Source: an uncultured bacterium (GTDB lineage: Bacteria > Omnitrophota > Gorgyraeia > Gorgyraeales > Gorgyraeaceae). Taken from it: a stretch of 5,413 nucleotides of DNA. The translations under genes were made by a program, and so were the position numbers. Shown in pieces: positions 1 through 5,413 of this stretch. The stretch is taken from assembly GCA_913009675.1 (NCBI GenBank), contig CAJVXD010000100.1:1-5413 (forward strand), in the 5' to 3' direction. The notes under the pieces are model-generated. The model was not told the DNA's origin. It worked only from the letters and a program-made list of their open reading frames with translations, and ran no database searches. Position 1 is the stretch's first letter. The number at the start of each line of letters is the position of its first letter.

Positions 1-134
1 AAATGGGAGCTCGACAAGAAATGTTAGGGGGCAGGTGGGATACGTTAGCGGGCTAAGACGGAGGGAGTGTATGTCTTGCGGTGAAATGTTGAGAAGAAAA
101 GAAGAAAGAAGAAAAAGTAATAAATTTTTTTTTT
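1..134. other. Unassignable flank outside the adapter, ending in a poly-T tract
   Basis: No gene, RNA or repeat is supported here. Bases 1-124 are purine-rich, with only about 10 C residues, and 125-134 are ten T's directly against the adapter. On the reverse strand this reads adapter, then poly-A, then G-poor sequence, which is the pattern of a read running off the end of a short library fragment into meaningless base calls. I infer that it is not genomic. An unrelated chimeric fragment is the alternative. Confidence 0.8.
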
Positions 135-192
135 AATGATACGGCGACCACCGAGATCTACACTCTTTCCCTACACGACGCTCTTCCGATCT
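135..192 (+). other. Illumina TruSeq universal (P5) adapter, complete
   Basis: The 58 bases begin AATGATACGGCGACCACCGA and end CTCTTCCGATCT, which is the full P5/TruSeq universal adapter as I know it. It is synthetic library DNA. An ATG at 136 inside it opens a spurious reading frame (MIRRPPRSTLFPYTTLFRS) that runs in frame into the real insert at 193, so automatic gene callers will produce a chimeric protein starting in the adapter. Genomic sequence starts at 193. Confidence 0.98.
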
Positions 193-404
193 TACATGAG
201 AAGCGCATCGTATATGCTGGGGATTGTTTATCTTGAGAAAAAGGATTATGAGAGGGCAACAAGGCAGTTTGTAAAATATTCCAGGCTGGATCCGTATAAT
301 CCGCAGGTTCACAGGATCCTGGGGATATCTATAGCAGGAAAGGCCTTTTAAAAAAGGCGGGAGCCGAGTATAATGAAGAAAAGAAGCTGAAGGGTTTGTT
401 ATGA
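193..404 (+). CDS. TPR-repeat protein, C-terminal fragment with probable frameshift
   Basis: This is the C-terminal end of a tetratricopeptide-repeat protein, a helical scaffold for protein-protein contacts; partner and location cannot be told. Counting the first insert codon as residue 1, one canonical 34-residue TPR is visible: L9-G10, Y13, A22, F26, Y29 and P34. A second repeat begins with L43-G44, exactly 34 residues later. The frame then meets TAA at 349-351. If one base is restored near 346-355 (for example a fifth T before the A run), the reading becomes AGKAFLKKAGAEY. That puts A56 and Y60 exactly 34 residues after A22 and F26, and the frame ends at TGA 402-404, overlapping the next start as ATGA. 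I therefore take 404 as the true end and 351 as an artefact or recent mutation. The start lies outside the insert; the ATG at 136 is adapter and the ATG at 196 is probably internal. If the TAA is real, the protein ends at 351. Confidence 0.75.
343..358. repeat. GCCTTTT-AA-AAAAGGC palindrome at the probable indel
   Basis: A perfect 7-base inverted repeat with a 2-base centre contains T4 and A6 homopolymers. It lies inside the end of the TPR gene and covers the point where the reading frame is lost. The run of T and A is a plausible place for a one-base slip in sequencing, assembly or replication. The arms are too short and the position too internal for me to call it a terminator. Confidence 0.5.
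389..394 (+). promoter_or_regulatory. Ribosome binding site of the M20 peptidase gene
   Basis: GAAGGG lies six bases before the ATG at 401. It sits inside the last codons of the upstream TPR gene in its repaired frame, whose TGA (402-404) overlaps this ATG. That supports 401 as the start and translational coupling of the two genes. Confidence 0.6.
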
Positions 405-1630
405 GGAAAAAAATTTTTAATTATCTTGAATCTAATAGACAAAAAGTAATAGCCCTTTTAGCTTCCTTGATAGCTATCCCTACCGTAAATCCTCCCGGGA
501 AAAACTATGAGAGGATGGTCGATTTTCTTCGTAGAAGATGTAATGATCTAGGCCTTAAGACAAAACAATATGTTACCCCCCGCAGGGTATTGAGGAAGTT
601 TGCCGTCGGGGCAGGATCAAAAAGAGTAAGTCTCCTTGCAGATTTGGATACCGGGGCAAAGAAGACATTGCATATAGCCTCGCACTACGACGTGGTGCCG
701 CCTACTGATAAATGGGCGACGGATCCCTTCAAGGCGGTTGTCAAAGGCAATAGACTCTATGGTCGCGGCTCAGAGGACATGAAGGGAAATATAGCCTGTG
801 TATTATTTGCCATCCGCGCCATAAAAAGATTAAACATAAAACCTAAGCTAAACCTGCAGGTTTCTTTTACCCCCGATGAAGAGATAGGCGGCAGGACAGG
901 GTTGGGTTATCTCGTGGAGAAAGGCCTGGTGAGGGCTGATTATGCTATGAGCGAAGGGTATTCAGGTAGATGTGTTTCAATGGGAAACAAGGGTGTGATC
1001 TGGGCAGAGGTTAGCGTGACCGGTAAGGCATGTCATGCATCTATCCCGCACAGGGGGGTAAATGCCTTTGAGAGGATGACCATGCTATCGAGAGAACTGG
1101 AAGGACTGAAGAAAAAAATAGAAAAGAGAAAGAGCAGATTTAATATGCGCGATAATATCTCAAGGAGTCCAAGCCTTGTCATGGGTGGACTGCTTGAAGG
1201 CGGGATTAAAGTGAATGTTGTCCCGGGCCTGGCACGTTTTAGTATTGACAGGAGATTGATACCGGAGGAGGATACCAGGGCCGCACAAAAAGAGATAGAA
1301 GGGGTTATAAAAGAATTCAATGCAAGATATAAAGATTCGAGGGCATCTGTAAAGTTTTGCTCTATAGAGGCCCCTTCGATTTCTCCTAAAGACAAGGTCT
1401 TTTTCAGGACGGTCTCTGATGCAGTAAAACAACTTACGGGCAAATCAGCAAGATTTTGCGTGATGCCAGGCGCCACAGATATGCGCTATTTTATGTGGAA
1501 GGGTGTACCCAGCCTGGGTTATAGTGCAGGAGGCGGAGAGGGTTGGCACAGCGATAATGAATTTGTATATATAGATAGCCTCATTGATACTACAAAGCTA
1601 TACGCGCTGGTCATGGCCGGGATGGAATAA
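401..1630 (+). CDS. M20-family zinc metallopeptidase / deacylase (ArgE-DapE-CPG2-like)
   Basis: This 409-residue protein is a complete member of the M20 di-zinc hydrolases, which cleave amide bonds in N-acyl amino acids, succinyl-diaminopimelate or small peptides. The full metal site is visible: SHYDVVP (H95 ligand, D97 catalytic), GRGSEDMKG (D126 bridging ligand), PDEEIGG (E160 general base, E161 ligand), SEG (E185 ligand) and GWHSDNE (H383 ligand). The inserted dimerisation domain spans roughly residues 195-310; it starts with GKACHASIPHRGVNA, where H212 is the conserved histidine, and later contains NVVPGLARF and DRR. Length and motif order are normal. No signal peptide or membrane segment is seen, so it is probably cytoplasmic. 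The ATG at 401 has a Shine-Dalgarno sequence and an ATGA overlap with the gene before it; its TAA directly abuts the uvrA ATG. Substrate cannot be decided from sequence, and no arginine or lysine biosynthesis genes are nearby, so I give no argE or dapE symbol. Confidence 0.93.
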   Translation: MRKKIFNYLESNRQKVIALLASLIAIPTVNPPGKNYERMVDFLRRRCNDLGLKTKQYVTPRRVLRKFAVGAGSKRVSLLADLDTGAKKTLHIASHYDVVPPTDKWATDPFKAVVKGNRLYGRGSEDMKGNIACVLFAIRAIKRLNIKPKLNLQVSFTPDEEIGGRTGLGYLVEKGLVRADYAMSEGYSGRCVSMGNKGVIWAEVSVTGKACHASIPHRGVNAFERMTMLSRELEGLKKKIEKRKSRFNMRDNISRSPSLVMGGLLEGGIKVNVVPGLARFSIDRRLIPEEDTRAAQKEIEGVIKEFNARYKDSRASVKFCSIEAPSISPKDKVFFRTVSDAVKQLTGKSARFCVMPGATDMRYFMWKGVPSLGYSAGGGEGWHSDNEFVYIDSLIDTTKLYALVMAGME

Positions 1631-4435
1631 ATGGAAGATAAATTTATAAAGATCACAGGTGCAAAGGAGCACAATCTAAAAAATATCAGCTTAAATCTTC
1701 CGCGTAACAAGCTTATCGTGATTACAGGATTGAGCGGCTCAGGCAAGTCCTCTCTTGCCTTTGATACGATCTACGCAGAGGGGCAGCGTAGATATGTGGA
1801 AAGCCTTTCCGCATATGCCCGCCAGTTCCTGGAGCAGCTTGAAAAACCAGATGTGGAGCGTATTGAGGGGCTCTCACCCGCGATTTCCATAGAACAGCGC
1901 ACTGCCGGCGGAAACCCACGTTCTACAGTAGGGACAAGCACGGAGCTTTACGATTACATGCGTCTTCTTTTTGCAAGGATAGGGACTCCCTATTGTTATA
2001 GATGTGGTCAGGAGATAACCCAACAGACACAGGATGAGATCATAGATAAGATCCTGGGTTATGGGGAAGGTACGGGTCTTTTAATAATGGCCCCTGTCGT
2101 AAGGCTCAGAAAGGGTGACTATCATCGGTTGTTTAGTGAATTAAAAAGACAGGGTTTTATCAGGGTAAGGGTCGATGGGAAGGTGGTATCGTTAGACGAT
2201 AGGATAGGGCTTAATAAAAATAAGAAGCACAATATAGAGGTTGTGGTAGATAGGCTCGTTATGGGCAAGGGGATTAGGGAACGCCTTGCCGATTCCGTTG
2301 AGATTGCCCTAAAGGTCGGGAAAGGTTTGGTCTTGGTTTCAAGGGTCGAAAAAGGAGAGGTTTTGTTTAGTGAATTATACTCTTGTCCAAACTGCGGTAT
2401 AAGTTATGAAGAGATTGAGCCGAGGATATTTTCCTTTAACAGCCCCTATGGCGCATGTAAGGTCTGCAGCGGGCTTGGTACAATGATAGATATAGAACCT
2501 GATCTTGTCATACCTGATAAGACAAAACCCCTGAGAGAGGCCATAAAGGCATGGCGCGTAGGCGGCAAAAGGATAGTCCTGCACTATAGGAGGGTCTTAA
2601 GAAGGTTAGGTCATAAATATGGTTTTGATCTTGATACGCCGTTTAACAGGATAGCTAAAAGGGTAAGGGACATTATAGTTTGGGGCGGAGGTTCAGAGAG
2701 TGAGACTGTGTTTTTTGAAGGGGTGGTGCCTAATCTCCTAAGGCGCCTTAAGGAAACAGAGAGCGAATTTATGAGACGTGAGATTAATAAATATACAAGA
2801 GAATCTATATGTCCTGCCTGTAAGGGTAAACGCTTAAGAGAAGAAAGCCTTTCCATAAAGATAGAGGGGGCGTCCATAAGCGATGTTTCTGAGCTTTCAA
2901 TAAGGGAGGCAATGAACTTCTTTTTGGAGTTAAGGCTTACGGAGAGACAGGAAGGGATCGCACATCAGATATTAAAAGAGATAAAAAAAAGACTTTCTTT
3001 CATGAGCAATGTAGGGCTTGATTATCTGACGCTTGATAGAAAGAGTGCTACCCTTTCAGGCGGCGAGGCCCAGAGGATCAGACTGGCCACTCAGATAGGC
3101 GGCGGGCTTGTTGGCGTAGTTTATATATTGGACGAGCCGAGTATAGGCCTGCATCAAAGGGATAATTCTAAACTGTTGGGTACCTTGACCACATTACGGG
3201 ATATGGGAAATACGCTGATAGTCGTTGAGCATGACGAAGCTACAATAAGAAATGCGGATTATATTGTAGACCTTGGGCCTGGGGCCGGAAAACATGGGGG
3301 GGATATCGTAGCCCAAGGCAGCCTGGGAGATATTTTGAGTTCAGAAAGGTCACTCACAGCGAAGTATCTTTCCGGCCAATTAAAGATACCCACCCCAAAA
3401 ACAAGAAAAAGGGTTGAAAGAAAAAAGTCTATTATTATACGTGGCGCAAGAGAACATAATCTGAAAGGTATAGATGTAAAGATACCTCTGGGCCTTTTTG
3501 TATGCGTAACAGGGGTTTCGGGCTCAGGGAAGAGTACGCTTGTAGACGACATACTTTATAATGCGCTCGCAAGGCATATCTATGGTTCAAGAAAGAAACC
3601 CGGTTTACACAAGGGAATAGAGGGTATAGAGTGGATAGATAAGGTTGTAGTTGTTAATCAGTCTCCGATAGGCAGAACCCCTCGTTCTAACCCTGCAACA
3701 TATACAGGCATCTTTTCTTACATAAGAGACCTTTTTTCAAAACTGCCCGATTCAAGGATGAGAGGGTATAGACCGGGCCGTTTCAGTTTTAACGTTAAAG
3801 GGGGAAGGTGCGAGGCCTGTCAGGGCGATGGCATAAAAAAGATAGAGATGCATTTTTTGCCGGATGTCTATGTAAGGTGTGAAGTATGCCATGGCCGGCG
3901 TTATAACCACGAGACATTGCAAGTGCTCTATAAAGGTAAGTCGATTGCCGATGTCCTTGAGATGACAGCAGAAGAGGCCCGGGAACTTTTTAAGAACATC
4001 CCTCATATAAATCAGAAGCTGAAGACACTCTGTAATGTCGGGCTCGGGTATATTGAACTCGGCCAGTCCGCAACCACTCTTTCAGGGGGAGAGGCGCAGA
4101 GGATTAAGCTTGTCACTGAACTTAGCAAGATAGGGACAGGGAGGACTCTTTACATACTCGATGAACCTACTACAGGCCTGCATTTTGCCGACATCGATAA
4201 GCTTCTCAATGTGTTACATGCGCTTGTAAAAGCAAATAATACAGTCTTGGTCATAGAACATAACCTCGACGTCATAAAATCCGCAGATTATATCATAGAC
4301 CTGGGTCCAGGCGGTGGGGAGGCAGGAGGGAGGATAGTAGGTTGTGGCAGTCCGGAGCAGATAATAAAGGTCCCTTCCTCGTATACAGGTAGTTACCTGA
4401 AGATGCATCTTTTGAAAGGTAAAATATCAAAATAG
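1631..4435 (+). CDS. uvrA: UvrA, excinuclease ABC subunit A
   Basis: UvrA is the ATPase dimer that, with UvrB, finds bulky DNA lesions and starts nucleotide excision repair in the cytoplasm. This protein is 934 residues, close to the usual length of about 940, with both ABC modules intact. First module: Walker A GLSGSGKS (33-40), signature [11 protein letters not shown] (475-485), Walker [11 protein letters not shown] (D501, E502), switch H534. Second module: Walker A GVSGSGKS (628-635), [13 protein letters not shown] (681-693), signature [11 protein letters not shown] (817-827), Walker [11 protein letters not shown] (D844, E845), H877. Zinc modules are C252/C255/C276/C279 and C727/C730/C750/C753, the latter with the CX2C-X19-CX2C spacing of the DNA-binding finger. 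Two further CxxC pairs (122/125 and 394/397) could bind a third zinc, as in Bacillus-type UvrA; that is inference. The start at 1631 follows the peptidase TAA with no gap and lacks a strong ribosome site of its own (only GGGATGG nearby), so coupling is likely. It ends in TAG. No SOS-type operator was recognised upstream, as expected for an internal operon gene. It appears functional. Confidence 0.99.
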   Translation: MEDKFIKITGAKEHNLKNISLNLPRNKLIVITGLSGSGKSSLAFDTIYAEGQRRYVESLSAYARQFLEQLEKPDVERIEGLSPAISIEQRTAGGNPRSTVGTSTELYDYMRLLFARIGTPYCYRCGQEITQQTQDEIIDKILGYGEGTGLLIMAPVVRLRKGDYHRLFSELKRQGFIRVRVDGKVVSLDDRIGLNKNKKHNIEVVVDRLVMGKGIRERLADSVEIALKVGKGLVLVSRVEKGEVLFSELYSCPNCGISYEEIEPRIFSFNSPYGACKVCSGLGTMIDIEPDLVIPDKTKPLREAIKAWRVGGKRIVLHYRRVLRRLGHKYGFDLDTPFNRIAKRVRDIIVWGGGSESETVFFEGVVPNLLRRLKETESEFMRREINKYTRESICPACKGKRLREESLSIKIEGASISDVSELSIREAMNFFLELRLTERQEGIAHQILKEIKKRLSFMSNVGLDYLTLDRKSATLSGGEAQRIRLATQIGGGLVGVVYILDEPSIGLHQRDNSKLLGTLTTLRDMGNTLIVVEHDEATIRNADYIVDLGPGAGKHGGDIVAQGSLGDILSSERSLTAKYLSGQLKIPTPKTRKRVERKKSIIIRGAREHNLKGIDVKIPLGLFVCVTGVSGSGKSTLVDDILYNALARHIYGSRKKPGLHKGIEGIEWIDKVVVVNQSPIGRTPRSNPATYTGIFSYIRDLFSKLPDSRMRGYRPGRFSFNVKGGRCEACQGDGIKKIEMHFLPDVYVRCEVCHGRRYNHETLQVLYKGKSIADVLEMTAEEARELFKNIPHINQKLKTLCNVGLGYIELGQSATTLSGGEAQRIKLVTELSKIGTGRTLYILDEPTTGLHFADIDKLLNVLHALVKANNTVLVIEHNLDVIKSADYIIDLGPGGGEAGGRIVGCGSPEQIIKVPSSYTGSYLKMHLLKGKISK

Positions 4436-4546
4436 AGACGGTTTTCTCTTTCTATACTGAAAAGACTATATGCTATCCGCTCCAGAAGCAGTATTAGCAG
4501 TTTTTACTTGAACAAACTTCCTATCAATGGTATATTTATACGCGAG
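4436..4546 (+). other. Intergenic gap between uvrA and the secreted TPR gene
   Basis: These 111 bases have no stop codon in the uvrA frame, which is also the frame of the following TPR gene, so the next protein could begin anywhere from here on; TTG at 4508 is the main alternative start. A TATACT box at 4453-4458 resembles a -10 element but no matching -35 is seen about 17 bases before it. A weak TTTTC/GAAAA pairing (4442-4463) lacks GC pairs and a terminal T run, so I do not call a terminator. Whether the TPR gene belongs to the same transcript is open. Confidence 0.5.
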
Positions 4547-4615
4547 ATGAATCTTATTACTAATATATTTATTATATTGTCCTTCATATTAACCCTAGGG
4601 CTGCCGCTCTTAGCC
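4547..4615 (+). other. Signal peptide coding segment of the TPR protein
   Basis: Residues 1-23 form a hydrophobic stretch (IFIILSFILTLGLPLL) followed by A-E-P, a plausible signal peptidase I site after A23. The n-region from this ATG has no Lys or Arg, which is unusual and favours considering the upstream TTG at 4508. There is no Cys at the cleavage point, so a lipoprotein is unlikely. Confidence 0.65.
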
Positions 4616-5245
4616 GAACCCGTCCAGAATAACGATTTCATCGTTGCCAGAAAATCCTTTCAAGATGGATTCTATGACATAGCAGCCAAATCGTTTCAGA
4701 AATTTATATCTCAAAGTCCTCAGGATGCGGATGTAGCAGAGGCACGACTTTTATTGGGAGAGTCTCTGGTTCATCTCAAGAGGTTCAACGATGCTATAAA
4801 AGAGCTTGACAGGGTGATAGGTCTTGAGGGGGTCAAGGGTTTCAAGGCAGAGGCCTTATACTGGAAGGCCGAGATATATTTTAAGACAAAAGACTTTCAA
4901 AGGGCAAAGGAGCTTTACAATAAACTCATAAAGGATTCCCCTTCTTCTAAATACGTATCATACGCAATGTATTCTCTGGCATGGTCTTTGTATGAGGAGA
5001 AAGATTACAAGAAGGCCCTTGAAAAATTTTCATTGTTTCTGACAAAGAATCCATCGGGCGCCTTAAAAAGGGATAGCCGGTTAAAGATATGTGAGATATT
5101 GTATAGACTTTAGCAATATAAGCAGTCCAACAAGAAACTCCAGGAGTTCGTGTTAGATGAGAGGGATCCAAGGAGCCTGGCAGAGGCATATTTTTATATG
5201 GCGGAAAATTTCTATTATCTGCGTGAATACCCCAAGGCCATAGAG
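4547..5245 (+). CDS. Secreted TPR protein (YbgF/BamD-like repeats), interrupted by TAG and 3'-truncated
   Basis: From the ATG at 4547 the protein opens with a probable signal peptide (residues 1-23, cleavage after LLA) and continues as TPR-like repeats, so it is likely a periplasmic or envelope scaffold. Repeats keep an exact 37-residue spacing: position-8 residues are A34, G71, A108, A145, C182, A219, and position-20 residues are A46, A83, A120, A157, S194, A231. This longer period is like that of YbgF/CpoB and BamD-type proteins; no lipobox cysteine is seen. A TAG at 5111-5113 (residue 189) interrupts repeat 5 in the turn between its helices, yet the same frame continues for 44 codons with the repeat register unbroken until the adapter at 5246. 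I read the TAG as an error or a fresh nonsense mutation, and the gene as cut off by the contig end. The start is uncertain: no good ribosome site precedes 4547, and a TTG start at 4508 would add 13 residues including K3 and R12, the positive charges the shorter signal peptide lacks. Function is unknown. Confidence 0.75.
5111..5113 (+). other. In-frame TAG within the TPR gene
   Basis: CTT-TAG-CAA interrupts an otherwise open frame. The residues on either side (EILYRL, then QYKQSNKKLQEF) form one TPR-like repeat, and the spacing to the next repeat is preserved if the TAG counts as one residue. A single substitution from AAG, CAG or GAG would restore the frame. It lies about 135 bases from the adapter junction. 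Confidence 0.85.
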
Positions 5246-5311
5246 AGATCGGAAGAGCACACGTCTGAACTCCAGTCACACTGATATATCTCGTATGCCG
5301 TCTTCTGCTTG
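5246..5311 (+). other. Illumina TruSeq indexed (P7) adapter, complete
   Basis: Bases 5246-5279 are the AGATCGGAAGAGCACACGTC... TruSeq read-1 adapter, 5280-5287 are the index ACTGATAT (TruSeq index 25 as I recall it), and 5288-5311 are the P7 end, closing with CGTCTTCTGCTTG. It is synthetic library DNA. The first A could be either insert or A-tail. On the reverse strand it gives the familiar artefact peptide SSRRRHTRYISVTGVQTC at the start of a spurious frame running from 5336 to 4947. Confidence 0.98.
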
Positions 5312-5413
5312 AAAAAAAAAAAAAAAAAAAAACCACCTAAATAACAACTCTCTCATGAATTAAATACATAGTGCACATATAATACCATAACATCACATGT
5401 ATACTAATAATCA
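5312..5413. other. Poly-A tract and unassignable 3' flank
   Basis: Twenty-one A's (5312-5332) follow the adapter, then 81 AT-rich bases with only four G's and no gene-like frame. This mirrors the 5' end: adapter, homopolymer, then G-poor sequence reading outward. I infer run-off base calls beyond the fragment end, not genomic DNA. Confidence 0.82.

Noticed and set aside
343..356. Programmed -1 frameshift or transcriptional slippage in the T4A6 run of the upstream TPR gene
   Set aside because: The bases GCC TTT TAA do not form a canonical X XXY YYZ heptamer in the zero frame, A6/T4 is short for slippage, and a simple one-base deletion at a contig tip explains the data.
1033..1476. Reverse-strand frame of 147 residues inside the M20 peptidase
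   Set aside because: It is antisense to a complete gene with all catalytic motifs; the low-complexity serine/phenylalanine content is a shadow of the sense codons.
4453..4458. TATACT as a promoter -10 box for the secreted TPR gene
   Set aside because: No recognisable -35 element at a proper distance; a single hexamer in AT-rich DNA is expected by chance.
4441..4464. Terminator after uvrA
   Set aside because: The only pairing is about five A/T-rich base pairs with a long loop and no following T run.
4433..5113. TAG read as an amino acid (pyrrolysine or altered code), fusing UvrA to the TPR protein
   Set aside because: UvrA ends at the usual place and length at TAG 4433-4435, and the next gene has its own signal peptide. 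No tRNA or synthetase for TAG is present in the window.
4947..5336. Reverse-strand frame of 129 residues
   Set aside because: Its N-terminus is translated poly-A and P7 adapter, and the rest is antisense to the TPR gene with no recognisable domain.
1..5413. CRISPR array, tRNA/rRNA gene, insertion sequence or defence system
   Set aside because: No direct-repeat/spacer pattern, no tRNA or rRNA-like segment and no transposase or effector domain was seen on either strand; the insert is fully used by four housekeeping-type genes.

Overview
The window is a short metagenome-style bacterial contig. Real genomic DNA runs only from about 193 to 5245. It is bounded by complete Illumina TruSeq adapters (135-192 and 5246-5311), each followed on its outer side by a homopolymer tract and then unassignable sequence (1-124 and 5333-5413). 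Nothing outside 193-5245 should be read as biology.

All genes lie on the + strand. In order they are: the C-terminal end of a tetratricopeptide-repeat (TPR) protein (193-404, with a likely one-base deletion near 346-355); a complete M20-family zinc peptidase/deacylase (401-1630); a complete UvrA, the damage-recognition ATPase of nucleotide excision repair (1631-4435); a 111-base gap; and a secreted TPR protein (from 4547, interrupted by one in-frame TAG at 5111-5113 and cut off by the adapter at 5245). The first three genes are packed tightly. The upstream TPR gene and the peptidase share a 4-base ATGA overlap once the frame is repaired, and the peptidase stop codon directly abuts the uvrA start. 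This points to one transcript with translational coupling. The link between the peptidase and UvrA looks positional, since no shared pathway is evident.

The organism is a bacterium with moderate GC and frequent AUA and AGA/AGG codons. A secreted protein of the YbgF/BamD-like repeat type suggests a diderm. The style resembles uncultivated lineages such as Omnitrophota, but that is an impression and no marker here fixes the phylum.

I found no new biological system. The most useful results are artefact-aware. Both TPR genes are broken within about 160 bases of an adapter junction, while the central 4 kb is intact. In both cases the repeat register (34 residues upstream, an exact 37 downstream) shows that the reading frame should continue. 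Sequencing or assembly error at thinly covered contig ends is the simplest explanation; genuine mutation remains possible.
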